Shown in pieces: positions 1-14,190 of a stretch of DNA of 64,000 bases. The DNA is taken from contig NC_049908.1 of the NCBI RefSeq assembly GCF_001411555.2, positions 28,744,724-28,808,723 on the forward strand, in the 5' to 3' direction. The translations under genes and the position numbers were made by a program. Numbering within the stretch: the stretch's first letter is position 1; every line of letters starts with the position of its first letter. The notes below the pieces were generated by a model. That model saw only the letters and a list, made by a program, of their open reading frames with translations. It was not told where the DNA came from and did no database searches. The DNA is from Juglans regia (taxonomy: Eukaryota > Streptophyta > Magnoliopsida > Fagales > Juglandaceae).

Positions 1-1084
<1,084 letters not shown>

Positions 1085-2620
1085 TCAAATGATTGAGCAC
1101 CCATTTGGATTTTCATCACTGAATATCTCTGAGACGGTCCGGCGCAACAAGGAACACATGTCACGATCCGCTGGTGGATGCTCCGACCTGGTCTCGAACC
1201 CTGGAGGACCCTGGAGGACATACAGATAGTCATACGATGGTGGTGAGGTCATGTGGTATGATGTGCTAGTAGGGTATGCCACAGTGTAGCTCGTTGCATT
1301 CATTGGAGTTACATGGTAATGTTGTGGGTCTTGATCATACAAATGCTGACGTGGAGGGCTGTAATTGGATGGTGGGTATCGAGGGTACACATGCTGAAGT
1401 GGAGGGCTGCTATTGGCTGGAGCTAGAATTGGACCTTGACCAGTACGATTTGCTGATTCTGTGCGTGGCGGGGCATTGCCTGAATGTTCGGCCCCATCGA
1501 CGTTGCTGTTACTCGCTTTTTGCCCCTTCTTTTTCTTCTTTTTCTTCTTTTTGCCTCCACTGCCACCGCCACCCTGCATATCAGCTGCCGGTGTCTGGTT
1601 GATGGACGGTACATTCACCTCAGGCTTTGGCTCCTTCGCTTGTCCACCGGTTTTACCACTTGCAACACCGCCTTCACAACCGTAACAATTCTTCGCAGGG
1701 TCTTGATCTTCAACGTCAATTGTCTCTTTTTCCTTATCACCACCATGGTTACTTTCCTCAGAGCTTTCTTGGTCGCTTTGTTTCTCTTTGTTCTTGGGTT
1801 TGCCGTTCTTTCTCTCTTTTGTGCCAGCTTTTTCAGGCCAAAGCTCTGCATGTTTCCCTGTCTTTACCAATTTCTTGATCAAAATCTCTGGGTTTAAATT
1901 CCCCGTTACAATGACCTTTTGTTGCTTCAAATCAACGTCTGTCGTATATACCCCTGAGACTCCAATCGAAAGTGTCCAAGTTTTTCAGGGGAAACGGTAA
2001 AAATTAGAGGGAAAAGAAGGGAAAAGAACACGAGAAGAATAAGGAAACTGCAGATGAAATAATCAAACATGGAAAAGAAAACTGGATAAAACTCGGAAGA
2101 AATATGGATATACTGATATTAAGCAGAAGTAGATATAACCCAGACGAGAAAAGCTCCTAGTCCACAAGATTTCAAGAGTAAATCTTTTTTTTTAAAAAAA
2201 AAAAACATTGAAAAAGAGAGTTAACTTAAAGGAATGGAACCAGAGTATAAATGAAGCAGATCCTTCGTTTTTGGGTAAACAAGAACCATAATTCCCATGC
2301 TCAGAAATAAATATGAAAAAATATTGCAAAGAATACTGGGTTTTGGAGTCACCTTCAATGTTTTTTAGAACCTTTTTTACTTTTCTTTTGCAGCCTTCAC
2401 AGTGGATTGAGACTTTCAAGACCCATGTCTAGAAAGGATCAGCAGAAGAGGTTTAAAAACAAGTGGAGTCTTAAAATTTATTCAAAAAGAAGTGCACGAG
2501 TGTTGTTGATATATAGAAACCAAGTTTTACCTTGTATTTGAGAGGTTCTGGAGGACTTTCTTCCGGTACGTCTTTAGCTACTTCCTTAGCTAATTCGGTC
2601 TTGGCGTCTGCTGTTGCCAT
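1085..2620 (-). CDS. Heavy metal-associated isoprenylated plant protein (HIPP)
   Basis: Three coding exons on the minus strand: 2531-2620, 2353-2428 and 1085-1953, all with GT-AG borders and a continuous frame, giving 344 residues. Residues about 31-95 form a single HMA domain with the metal-binding core CEGC in the sequence [10 protein letters not shown], followed by the family signature GVYTT and VTGN. The rest is a low-complexity linker: a charged Lys/Glu segment, a Gly run followed by nine Lys, then a Pro/Tyr/Ser-rich region. The protein ends in CSII, a CaaX box expected to be prenylated, which with the HMA fold defines HIPPs. Family members bind transition metals and act at membranes or in the nucleus in metal handling and stress responses. 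The start is the first ATG of the exon encoding MATADAK. The exact HIPP subgroup cannot be told without a tree. Confidence 0.9.
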
Positions 2621-3207
2621 CGGACGAACAGGAAAGCCTATGAGAGGGGAAAGAGAAGATTGTGTAGGATTACTTGAGAAGAAGGAATAACTTTCTTACG
2701 GGCTCGTTTGTCTAGTGGATAATGTTGGATCATGCTAGAATTTTGTGAATAGTATATATAGTTTGTAAATAGTAATAAGATAATTTAAATTATATATTTT
2801 TTAAATTTTAAAAAATGAGAGAGAAAAATAAAATATATTATAAAAATAAAATATTGTTAAAATATAGTTTTATAATATTATTTTTATTTGTAAATTTAAA
2901 AAAGTTAAATTATTTTTTTATTTAAAAGTTTGGAAAAATTTAATAATTAGTTTGAAAAAATTATAATAATTAATTTAAAAATTTTTATTTTGATTTATAT
3001 TTAAAAAGAAAACGAGATGAAATGAAAATTTTAAGATTAGATATATTTACAACCATGCCCTAAATCTTAACAAGCCTTGGTGGGTGGCAACGCAGTGCTG
3101 GCGATGAGAGTTAAAATCCTGCAAAATTCGATACTTTGATGGACAGCCATCAATGTATGGCATAGATTCTTTTTGGGAAGTTGAGTATAGAAGTTTGTTT
3201 TTTTCGA

Positions 3208-3395
3208 AATGATATTAGTTACGAGAGTAATACTGAGTATAATTATTAAATACGTAAATATTATGTATTCGTTTAAAAAAAAATAAAGTCAATTTATAAA
3301 AAATTAATTTTTTTTACGTGGGTCTTATATTTATTTATTTTTTTAAAGTGACTATACGATACTTGTACACTAATAATTGTAAGTATCATTTCTCT
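3208..3395. repeat. Palindromic MITE, family 2
   Basis: This copy resembles tracts at 40255-40410, 52730-52885, 54015-54195 and 54722-54935. Shared pieces are a central ATTAATTTTTTTTACGTGGG-like core, flanking runs of T/A next to AAAGTGA, and an end of the form CTTGTACAC...TTGTAAGTATCATTTCTC. The two halves are roughly inverted copies. No protein is encoded. The superfamily cannot be named from these data. Confidence 0.5.
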
Positions 3396-4069
3396 AATTA
3401 TAAAGTGCATAAGTAACTTTCACTGTTTATTTATTTATTTGCATAATATAATACATACAGTGTCTTTTTTTTCTTTTTAATATATATATATACACACACC
3501 GTATTGCCTGCAGCTGAAAAATCTTAAGATTTATAGAAAATTATTTATTTGTAGTTAATTAATTTTAGTAAAATAATTATTTATAGTTAAAATAAAATTT
3601 TTTTTATCACAAATAATATTTTGATCTCAAATAAAAGAAAAACAGATATATGACATTTGAGCCAAAACCTTTCACAAGTCCACTGATTATTTAAAAATAG
3701 TGACGTAGATGATATGCTCTACATGACACCGACAATAGTTTTATAACAAGCAATGAATTAGCATTCACATGCATACATGTATATAGCCCAGATACGTACA
3801 TCCATGCATATGATCTATGACAATTTAGCACAAAAAAGTTAGAAAATGGATTAATGTAATAAAAAAAAATATCCTACGTCGACATCTCCGGGTGCAACTT
3901 GATCGGTTCTCGGCTAGCGACAGTACGATGATCTGAATAAACTCCATTAGTTTGGCCGATTGGTTGGTCAGGTCACGCCAGCATTCAGTACTGTTTGGAT
4001 TAAAATCTATCCATGACGAAACCGATCTCTCACGTACGAACCAAGCCAAAATATGGTTCCATTTGGCGG

Positions 4070-4072
<3 letters not shown>

Positions 4073-4106
<34 letters not shown>
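4073..4106. repeat. (TA)n microsatellite
   Basis: An uninterrupted TA dinucleotide run of 17 units in gene-free DNA. Confidence 0.95.
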
Positions 4107-4112
<6 letters not shown>

Positions 4113-6351
4113 CCTAGGAATTAGTCATGTGCGCACATGTTAGATCATGTGCGCCATCTTGATCTAGCTAGCACAACTCCGACTGTAATTCCAAAAGCAA
4201 TTGCCTAGAAAATTGATTGAAGAAAGAAAAAAAAAAAATTATGGGTTTAACACATATCATAAAATCGATTCAATAATAGATAATTGTTCATTTTTCATAA
4301 ACATATCCAAGACTTTGTCGACATGTAATGTGAGATTACTAGTATTTTTCTTGGTCATTATCACAGAGTAAGTAATGTGAGGTCCTATTTGTCCTGTGGT
4401 AGGCTCTGATACTATGAAGAAATTAATGACCTAACTCATATCATAAAACTGATTCAACAAGAAATGATTGTTCATTCCTTTATATAAATATGTCTAAGAC
4501 CTTGTCTACAGACAATATGAAATTATTCATTAACACTTTTGATTAGATGATCAGTTCATATCCAAATTAATTTATAAGCCGGGCAATAAAGTTACCAATA
4601 ATTGATGGTACCTTCACGTGGAAATTGATGTCGTTGTCAAATGGAACTGCCACTCCTAACTAATCTGGTCTTGCTTCTTGTAGAAGATCACATGGGCTCC
4701 TCTGAAAATAAAGATGCATGATCAGTTGATAAACACAAAGGTCAACACAAAGGATAATGATAAGCACTCTGCAGCATAATGATAAGCACTCGGTGAATAA
4801 TGATAAAGCATAGAGTACTAGGATACGTAATCTCTCGTAAAAAACATGCATGATTTGGTGTGGAGAATTCCAATCATTATAGCTAGCGTATCTGTTTTCC
4901 TAACATCTTTCCTTTTAAGCCAAGCAGTACTACTTGGGGGTGCCACAGGATAGGCGCGCCCGCGCCTCCTCCCCTTGGCTTGAAAGTAACTTCTGGCCGT
5001 TGAGACCAAACATGCATGCAGTTACGGTTTACCCTTAGCATTGAAGTGGCCAAACAGCCACTTCGTTGCAAGATAAATGTCTGTCCTCCTGATCACTTTG
5101 TTGGAACGTACTCAAATTATGATGAAAATGAAGTACTTTTCCTCTTGGTTCTCTCTTTGCGTATGGCTCTTATGCTGTGAATATTGTGAGTGTTGCTTTT
5201 TGCTCCACCGGGAAGAGATATTTGGAGCTGGAAGGGCCGAACGTGTGCAACAACAGTCCTATTTCGGTGCAAGAGGTACTGATTTTCTATATTCATGAGC
5301 TGAGCCACGTTTTTTTTTTTTTTAATTATTATCCGGTTGCTCCCAGTTTTGAGTTTCGGCGGCCTCTGTTTTTGTATTTCCGGATTATTTTTGTGTTGAA
5401 ACTGCCTGGTCCCCTGGAGTTTGTTTTCCTTTCCGAGTGGCCATGGCTGCCATTACTGGTTCCAACCTCATGGCAGCATGGTTCTTAGTGCACCGCCAAG
5501 TACGTAGTTGGGGCAGCGCAAACCGCCTTGTGCTGTTCCCACAAACGTACTGTTGCAGCGCACACCATATGGTGCTGCCCAGCACAGCCCATGGTGCTCG
5601 CCGCGCATGGTCATTCGAAGAGCGCCAAGAGAAGTTGCGCCTCTGATAGCAGCAGCGCAGCACTAAGTAAATGGCGGCAGCTTGCTTCGTTTTGAGTTTT
5701 TTGAAAAAAAATTTGTGAAAATTCAGGAGGTAATCATCTAGTGCAAGACTTTTGAAAAAAAAAAAAAAAAAACCCTCACTGGTTAACTTTTTTTTGTAAA
5801 AAAAGTGTACACTGTTGAAGAAAGTGCACATCCAAATTTATATCAAGAATCAGTTGAAGAAAACTCAGGGAAAGAAGGGTCACGCTGTTCATGTTGAATT
5901 GCTTTGAACAGGTCTTGGCCTGTTTTTAACCAAACCTAGCCATGGTTAACTGCACTTCAACCTTTTTCCAAGAGGGAGATGGGGCCATGGACAAGATGAT
6001 TTGAATTTGGCTCATTTATTTCCTATTTCCTATTATTTATTATACTATTTAGTGATATGCAGTTTAATTATTATATCTCTTTGTATATGCAAAATAGATT
6101 TTTCTTGAATATGTGATTATTCACTTTTAATCACACGATTCTCTTTAATGCCAAGTGAGTGAGAATGTCCAAAAATTAATTAGCTTCATGTGTAAGTGTT
6201 GTCATAAAATGCACATGACTTCTCCAAATTAATAAGAAATATTGCAATTGCATATGACCGATAAAATCTTGTGAGTAGTGTTTTAGATTGTCTAGTTAGA
6301 ATAAGATTAATGTTTTATACCATCAACGTTGTAAGATACTACTTCTACGAG

Positions 6352-6472
6352 TTTGTTTAGATTGAGAAATTATTTCATTTCATTTTATCTCATCATTATA
6401 ATTTTTTTAAATTTAAAAATAATAATAATATTTTATTCAACTCATCTTACTATCCAAACGAGTCTTAATTAG
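6352..6472. mobile_element. Tourist-like MITE copy
   Basis: Starts near GTTTGTTTAGATTGAG and ends CCAAACGAGTCT followed by TAA. The interior has the family hallmarks CATTTTATCTCATCATTATAATTTTT and AATAATAATATTTT in pieces. It belongs to the family described under 27901-28077. The left border is approximate. Confidence 0.6.
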
Positions 6473-7699
6473 TTTCTAAGTACACCTTGTGAGTGAAATT
6501 GTTCTCGAGCATAGGCGCGTGCTCTGTATTTTTCATAGAAATTAATATAGATAACGCAAATGTTTAAACGAGTGATGTTTGTATTTTTTTTTTTTTGTGA
6601 TTTTTTTTTATGTTTTTTTTAATTTTGAAAATCGAATGCAAAATTTATATCGGTGTGTAAAAGATGTTTTTAAAAAATAAACATATTAACTTTTGGTTCT
6701 CCTATAATTTTAAAAAAAAAAAAAGACAATATCTCAATTTTATTGATAAACTGTCAGTTATAATAGAAGAGTACCTTATACAAAGTGGAGAAATGGATTA
6801 TAGAAATAATTATCATAAACAGGCCCCTAATTTTTAAAAATTTTACGTATAGTCGTTTTTATATATTTTTTATGTATTCTATTAACGTGATTGGTCGCAT
6901 TATTTTTTTTAATATAAAATAATTATTTAACCAATCACATCAATAAATACACAAAAAATATTTTAAAAAAAAATGAGTTTACATATCAAAACTCGTTATC
7001 TTTTGATGATACTCCCATAATTTATCCACGAAGATCATATGAAAAAGTGATGGACCATTGGTCCAGCTTTCACTCCATCTTTTCAATTATAGGGTTGGCG
7101 AAAAGTTACACAATCACCCTCTAAATAGTCAGGAAGTCCAACAACACAGGACCCACCTAGATACTTTTTCATTGTTTTGTTCGATGATAGCTACTGAAAG
7201 CTTTGTTTAACTGTAAAATCCATGAAAGCCATGAAAGAAAGAAAGAAAAACTGTAAAATCCATGACCCAAATTTACATACTTGGCTTTTGACTCCAAAAA
7301 AAAAAAAAATGTAATAAACAAAACTAAAGGAAATGTAAAGCTAATATCAGACAACAAGCTCAGCTTTAAGATGGAGAAAGGTTTCCAGAAGGAAAGGTAT
7401 GATGCATAGTTACAGTGTTTTGCAGACTAATTTATTAAGGTAAGAATTTAAGAGAGAGAGAGAAGAAGAAGTACATGAATGGAGGAGTAAATGAGGAGCA
7501 GTACAACTGCAACTGCCAGGCATAGGTTCCTTGGAGTAGCATTAAAGACTTTCTGACTATAATCTTCATTGCACTTTACAAACACCACTCAGAATCTCAG
7601 ATTAAACTTTTTCTAAGACAAAAGAATGAAACAGAAAGGGGAGGCAGATCCATAAGTAGAAAGTTTCATCGTTACTTCGATGATTTTGGTTGGAAGAAC

Positions 7700-10600
7700 A
7701 TGGGTTCCGGTTCTGAGATTCTCCACATGATCATCATCATTTTCATTCTCCTATCATTATGCAATACCCACATTTTGATTTCAACCGTTGTGTTGAATGC
7801 AGCAGAAGACTTCAGTGCTCGCCGAGTACAACAGGTGTACCTCAGGGAAGAAAATGGAGATATGATTGAAAACCGCATTCATAAAGTTTCAGGAGAGGAT
7901 GAAAATGGAGAGAGGGGAGGTTTGATAGTGGAAAAGTTTAGAGCTTTGCTTGGACTAAAGAGCTTCCACAGAAGAAGCCCATCACACGGTGGGTCTGAGT
8001 TTGTGCTGCTTTCACCCTCTCCATCACCCGCCATTGAAGCTGAAGCTCCAGCTCCTGTTCCAGTGCTGCATATCCATGCAAATCCCCATCCTCCAGCACG
8101 GCGCTCGAGTTCACTTGCACCACATCACCGCAAGTCTCAAAAAGAGCATAGAGATAAAGACAGAGTTAGAACGATTCTTGTTGCAGTCATCTTGTCTGCA
8201 GTTGCTGCTTTCTTAGTTTGTGCTCTTGTGCTCATTTGGGTCTGCAAGAAGCGCAGAAAACATAGAACGAAACCCACAAGAATAGTGTCGGTTTACAGCA
8301 AAAAAGGAGGAATCAGAGGTAAAATAAAGAAAGTGGGTACCCAAAATTCAGCAAGCAAGGTGAGCCAAAATCTTGGCCTTGACCACTTTTATCTCAATTC
8401 ATTGGGAACAGATTTAGAGCAGCAGACATTCTTTCTTAAGCAACCTTCTGAAGCTGGAAACACTTCATCATGTCATAGCACACCTAAATTTACATTGCAT
8501 GCGATTCAAGAGCCAAACCAAGAACTGAAAAAAGTGGATTCTGATAATGCTAGTAGCTCTTCCACAAGGGAAATTACATCTATTCATGAGGATGCAGAGT
8601 CAATCAAATATGAATCAGATGGTTGTAACCATTCACCTGGTGACAAAGTTATTCCAATTGAATGTCATTCATCTGATGATGAATCTTTCCATTCATTTTG
8701 TGAATCATTTTCATCAAACATCCGGCTTTCCAATGCTTCAGCTGGTAGTCTTGGTGAGGCATCAAATACATTCTGTGAACAAGCGTCACAGAACAAAGCT
8801 TCTTTGGCAAACTCTTTAGACATAGAAATGTCTCTTGGTACCAGAGATCTTAGCTCCACACAAGATTCAACTCCACCTCCATGCAATCCCAAACAGGAAA
8901 AACTAGCAGTTGAATATTCTTCAGATTGTCAAAAAGGCTCCGAGCACCCATCGGCACCACCACGGCCTCCACCTCCACCTCCGCCCCCTCCACCACCACC
9001 TATGACATGTTCTCCTTCATACTCTTCAGATATAATTACATCTAAAGCTTCATGTTCTTTAGAATTTCCAAATCTGTCATCTCCTATAAATTTAGATTCT
9101 TCATCAGGAACAAATAAAACTCCACACACAGACTTCCCTTCTTCTCCTGAAACCCACCTTAAACCATCACAATCACCATCTTGTATTCCTCCACCACCAT
9201 GTCCACCTCCACTCTGGAAAGGCAATATTAACTCTGCAAGAGGCCTGCCTCCATCATCTCTATTGACTCCGTTTACTCCATTGGGCAAAGACGGAGCTCC
9301 GTTACCAAAATTGAAGCCACTCCACTGGGACAAGGTTAGAGCTGCTCCGGATCGTTCTATGGTGTGGGATAAGCTCCGATCAAGTTCATTTGAGTAAGTT
9401 GCTTTGTGTTATCGTCTACAATTTGCATTCTTTTACTACATAAGACTGAACACATCATAAAAAAAACAAAAACAGGTTGGACGAGGAAATGATTGAATCA
9501 CTTTTTGGATACAACCTACAAAATCCAATGAAGAGTGATGAAGCAAAGAGCAACACTCCCTCTCCAAGCAAGCATGTTCTTGAGCCAAAGAGACTACAGA
9601 ATATCACTATACTCTCAAAAGCCTTGAATGTGACCGCTGAGCAAGTATGTGAAACTCTATTACAAGGTATAAATCCTAAAATTTCAATCATGGGTGATGG
9701 ATAATCAAGTGCCTATTTTTAATTTTTCACATTTTGAGAGTTGTGTGGAGGAAGTGAAAAGAAAAAAAAAAAAAAAACACTAAAGCACCATTTGTTATGG
9801 ATGCCCCATAAAAGAAAGGCATTTATGCCAGAGTTGGGAGTCTCAAGTTTGAATGTACTCTTTGTGGCAGGGAAGGGGTTGAGTTTACAACAACTGGAGG
9901 CACTGGTGAAGATGGTACCGACCAAGGAAGAAGAGGCTAAACTCTTTAGCTATAAGGGAGATATTAATGAACTGGGGTCTGCAGAGAAGTTTGTTATAGT
10001 AATTCTAAGGATACCATTTGCCTTTCTACGAGTTGAAGCTATGCTTTACAGAGAAACTTTTGAAGATGAGGTAGTCCATCTGAAGAACTTCTTTTCGGTG
10101 CTAGAGGTAACCATCAAACCATACAAATCTCAGATTTTGTCAAAACCATTATTTCCAATACAATGATCATTCTCAATATAATTTATGCTTAATTGTTGCT
10201 AGGAGGCCTGCAAGGAACTCAGATCAAGCAGGCTTTTCTTAAAGCTGCTCGAAGCCGTGCTCAAAACAGGCAACCGTATGAATGTTGGAACGATCAGAGG
10301 AGGTGCCAGAGCATTTAAGCTTGATGCCCTCCTTAAACTTGCTGATGTGAAAGGAACAGATGGGAAAACTACCTTGCTCCACTTTGTCGTCCAAGAAATA
10401 ATCCGGTCAGAAGGTATTAGAGTTTCAGATAGCATTATGGGGAGGATCAACCAACAAAACAAAACGAAAACGGTTGAAGAGAGGGAAGAAGATTACAGAA
10501 GAATGGGCCTTGATCTTGTTTCTAGTCTAAGTACTGAACTCTACAACGTGAAAAAGACAGCTGCAATTGATTTGGATGTTCTTGCAAGCTCTGTCTCGAA

Positions 10601-10931
10601 TTTATCTGATGGAATGGCTAAACTGCAACATCTAGTGTACAAGGACTTGTCTATGGATGAACAAAATGGTAACTTTGTAAGCTCCATAAGATTCTTCCTG
10701 AGTTATGCAGAGAAAAATCTAAAAGACTTGCAAGGAGATGAAGATAGGGTCCTAACACATGTCAAAGAAATTACCGAGTACTTTCATGGAAACTTGAGCA
10801 AAGACGAAGCCAACCCACTTCGAATATTTGTGATCGTGAGAGACTTTTTGTGCATGTTAGACAATGTTTGCAAAGAGCTTAGAAGCTCGAAAGCTCCACG
10901 CAGTCCGAATCCTCTGGCACCATTCCTGTAG
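7700..10931 (+). CDS. Class I formin-like protein (FH1-FH2)
   Basis: Four exons, 7700-9393, 9476-9666, 9871-10106 and 10203-10931, join in frame to 949 residues. An N-terminal hydrophobic signal segment (about 9-34) is followed by a Ser/Pro-rich extracellular-type region with a Lys/Arg/His tract. A transmembrane helix at about 157-179 is followed by the stop-transfer KKRRKHR. The cytosolic part has a long acidic Ser-rich linker, an FH1 polyproline run (about 419-436) and an FH2 domain from about 533 onward. FH2 signatures are [31 protein letters not shown] and [11 protein letters not shown]. Class I plant formins anchor actin nucleation to the plasma membrane or cell wall; FH1 binds profilin-actin and FH2 nucleates and caps filaments. 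The tail after FH2 is short (ends NPLAPFL) and lacks the basic or Ser-rich tail of some relatives. The start is the first ATG ahead of the signal segment. Confidence 0.93.
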
Positions 10932-11110
10932 GTTAAGTTGCTTTTTTGTAACTTTTGTCTTTTGCTTGATGCAGAGATTTCAAACATGTAGATTCAATTT
11001 CTTGCCTATTCTAAATGGTTGATCTTAAGTGTTTTTGTCGGGTTGAGTGGAGTAGACCCAATTGATTAGTGGGGATTTGCAATAACTATTTATAACATTT
11101 TCAGCTAGTT

Positions 11111-11364
11111 TGTAGAATAATGCTCTGTTTTGGAAATCCTTGATTACTTCATTGTGAATTACAAAGAATTTAAATAGAGTTTAGATGAGCTCGTTCTGTT
11201 ACAAAATAACAACTCTTAACCAAGCAGCCTATACATCATCTGATTTGAATTCAAAAATAGATTACATGTCTAACTAATAGATTTTGTAGATAAGAGTTTT
11301 GTTGCCGAAGTCTTAAACTTTTGAATATTCAGTTGAACTGGTCACGTTGACTTGCTCTTCTACA
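11111..11364 (-). repeat. 3' LTR of the copia element
   Basis: The LTR runs TGTAGAAG...CTACA in the element's sense. Its start is fixed by the polypurine tract GCGGGGGCG immediately upstream, a common copia arrangement. The pol frame ends inside it (stop at 11313). Bases 11111-11304 align with 15185-15378 without gaps. Confidence 0.8.
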
Positions 11365-12416
11365 CGCCCCCGCAATCGAAAGGGTAAAGAGTGCACCCTA
11401 AGATTGTCATGCAGAAGCTGAAAACGATGAGAAGGCAAAGGCTTGGTAAGAGCATCCGCATATTGATTTTTGGTGGAGATGAGCCGAAAATTTAGTTGAC
11501 CACTGAGAACTTGATCACATGCATAATGAAAATCTATTCCAATATGTTTCGTACGTGCATGGAATAGAGGATTACTTGTGAGATAAGTGGCTCCAATATT
11601 GTCACACCAAAGAATTGGACGACGGTGTATAGCCGAGACATGAAGATCTGAAAGCAAAGTTTTGATCCATTGAATTTCGGCAGCTGCATTTGCTAAGGCC
11701 TTATATTCCACTTCGGTGCTGTTACGGGCAATAGTTGATTGCTGCTTACAACTCCATGAAATTAAGTTTTTGCCAAGATATACACAATAAGCACCAATTG
11801 ATCTCCTATCATCTTGATCCGATGCCCAATCTGCATCACTAAAAGTCTGAAGTTGAAGAAGGTGACCAAGTTGAATTAAAAAAGCATGGGAGATAGTTTC
11901 TTTTAAGTAATGCAAGATCCTTTTTACTGCCAGCCAATGAGGTTCTTTCGGATCATGCATATATTTACTAACTTTATGAATAGCAAATGCAAGCTCTGGC
12001 CTGGTGAAAGAAAGATATTGAAGTTCTCCCATAATACTTCTATACAAATGTGGATCGTGAAAAGAGGCACCATCTGATTTGTTCAAAATTTGGGACGTAG
12101 ACATAGGGGTAACACAAGGTTTGGGCTTGTCCATCTTGCTTCGAAGAAGAAGATCAAGTATGTAGCGGCGTTGAGACAAATAAAGGCCTTTATCACTTTG
12201 AATAGCCTCGACGCCGAGAAAAAAATTTAGTTCACCAAGATTTTTTATTGGAAAATCAGTCTGCAATAGGCTTATCACATGATTAATTGAATTGAGATCT
12301 GCACTTGCTAATATAATGTCATCGACATATATTAGAAAATAAAGAAGAATAAAACCATGCTTATAAACATAAAGGGAGTAGTCTGCTTGACTTCCTTTAA
12401 AACCAATGGCCTGCAA
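11313..12416 (-). pseudogene. Copia pol: reverse transcriptase C-terminal part and RNase H
   Basis: The frame carries the RT active-site motif YVDD, then the copia RNase H region with DADWASD and the terminal KHIGIDFH region. The catalytic YVDD is intact, but the frame is separated from the upstream RT part (12453-12728) by a stop and shift. It is a remnant of the polyprotein and not a gene of the host. Confidence 0.9.
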
Positions 12417-12452
12417 TTTGTCAGTTAAGCGAGAGAACCACGCCCATGGTGC

Positions 12453-12804
12453 TTAACGAAGGCGTGGCATATAAACATCCTCCTGTAAAAAGCCATGTAA
12501 AAAGGCATTTTGGACATCTATTTGACGAAGATGCCAACCACGTGATATAGCAAGTGATAAAACCATGCGGATTGTTGTAGGTTTCACAACAGGATTGAAG
12601 GTTTTTGAAAAATCAACTATTTTGTTGATGAAAACTTTTAGTGACGAGCCGAACTTTGAAATGTTCAACACCTCCATCAGCTTTCCTTTTAATTCGGTAC
12701 ACCCATTTGGATCCAACAATATTAGCATTAGGAGGAGAAGGAATTAAAGTCCAGGTACCATTATCAGTAAGGCATCGAACTCCTTGTTCATAGCTTCTCT
12801 CCAA
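12453..12804 (-). pseudogene. Copia pol: reverse transcriptase N-terminal part
   Basis: Overlapping minus-strand frames show [27 protein letters not shown] RVT_2 sequence ([11 protein letters not shown]) followed by [17 protein letters not shown] and [11 protein letters not shown], the conserved fingers and palm entry of copia RT. At least one frameshift separates them, which shows decay. Confidence 0.85.
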
Positions 12805-13880
12805 TTGGGATTTTTAATTGCCTCCAAATAACACGTTGGTTCAGGTTCATTGTTTGTGACGATGGCCATAAGAGCTTTTGGAATAGGGTACCTAATGTGT
12901 GAATCTGAAGGTAGTTTGGGTTTGTGGATAATATTTTTGCTGCGGGTAGTCGTAGGGTGGGCACTTTGAGTTTGTGGTGGAGGAGAAGGAACTAAAGAGG
13001 GAGGTGCTAGTTCATCTGCATGCGGATTCAGAGTGAGATCTCGAACAAAAGTCTCTATAGAAACATCATTATCAAATTGAGGTTCTGTTGGCATCGGCAT
13101 ATTCTGTGGAAGTGGTGCTTCGGTTTGAAAATTAGAATGATTGACAATTTCATAAGTTGATTTTTGTTGTAAAATAGGAGTGGGTAAACGATTAATTATA
13201 TAAACAACAGTTAAGAAGACATATTCCCAAAAAATATTTGGTAAATGAGAGTGAGCAAGTAAGGCAAGTCCAACCTCCACAATTTGGCGATGATGCCTTT
13301 CAATAGCTCTAGCTTGTTGATGTGTATAAGGAAATGTTACTCGGTGAGTAATTCATTGAGTTTGTAGAAATTGATTTAAGCTACGATATTCACCACCCCA
13401 GTCGGTTTGGATGACTTTAATTTTAGTATTAAATTGACATTCGATTGTAGTTTAAAATTTTAGAAAAACTTGTAATGCATCAGATTTAAATTTTAATGGG
13501 AAAAGCCATAAAAATTTGGTCGAATAATCTAAAAAACTTATGTAATAATGTGCACTTGTAGTGGATAACATGAGTGCTGGCCCCCAAACATCCGAATATA
13601 ATAACTCTAATGGTTGTGAAATAGAAATATGAGAATTGTGAAAATGCAAAGCATGGCTTTTGGCCATTTGACATTGAGAACAAATAGAGCGCTTATTATT
13701 TGTAATGGGAAGGGAAATTGCCTTATTAATAACAGGAAAAGAAGCATGGCCAAGGCATCGATGCCACACAGTGGTAGAGACTCGAATACTAGAAAGAGCT
13801 TGCGACTGAAGACGAGCAAGCAACACTGAGAAATTGTAAAGGCTGTTATGAAGTGGTCCCTGATGCAGGACGTTCCCCAA
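12744..13880 (-). pseudogene. Copia gag-pre-integrase and integrase fragments
   Basis: The piece 13452-13880 has the integrase zinc-binding His/Cys array (HRCLGHAS...CSQCQMAKSH) and the first catalytic Asp in YSDVWGP. The piece 12744-13280 has the end of the integrase core (LPNIFWEYVFLTVVYIINRLPT) and the linker to RT. A stop-rich gap between 13281 and 13451 interrupts the core. Confidence 0.85.
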
Positions 13881-14190
13881 GTAGTCCTTCGCAAGAAAGA
13901 AAGAGGCGTGAAACTCAAAGAAACATTATTATCTTGACAAAAACGGTGAACTGAAAGAAGATTTTTTTGAATATCATAAACTAGTAATATTTGGTTAAGA
14001 ACAGAGCAATTTTCAAACCTACACCATTTTTCACTTGAATATGATTGTGGCCATCATAGTCCTCATTTCGAATATGTATGTTGTTCAGATTATTTGTTAG
14101 ATGATGGGTGGCTCCTGTGTCGGGATGCCACTCATGATCAACATCTTGATGTTGTGCAGCAAGAAAAGTTTGAGATGGTCGATTTTGGGA

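Larger units (their letters stand above)
2621..7699. other. Long gene-poor AT-rich interval
   Basis: About 5 kb between HIPP and the formin gene with no frame that I can assign to a family. It holds AT-rich MITE-like tracts (2700-3065 ending CATGCCCTAA; 3208-3395; 6352-6475), a (TA)n microsatellite at 4073-4106, homopolymers, and a small GC-rich patch (about 5440-5660) whose short reading frames look accidental. A tandem duplication of AACTGTAAAATCCATGA occurs near 7208-7265. The last 200 bases before 7700 are probably formin promoter and leader, but I see no clear TATA box. Confidence 0.5.

Noticed and set aside
1276..1902. Plus-strand frames opposite the HIPP last exon
   Set aside because: They are mirror frames of a repetitive Lys/Pro coding exon; the minus-strand reading has the HMA domain and CaaX end.
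5385..5831. Minus-strand frame rich in Phe/Lys
   Set aside because: Driven by poly(T)/poly(A) runs; no domain recognised.
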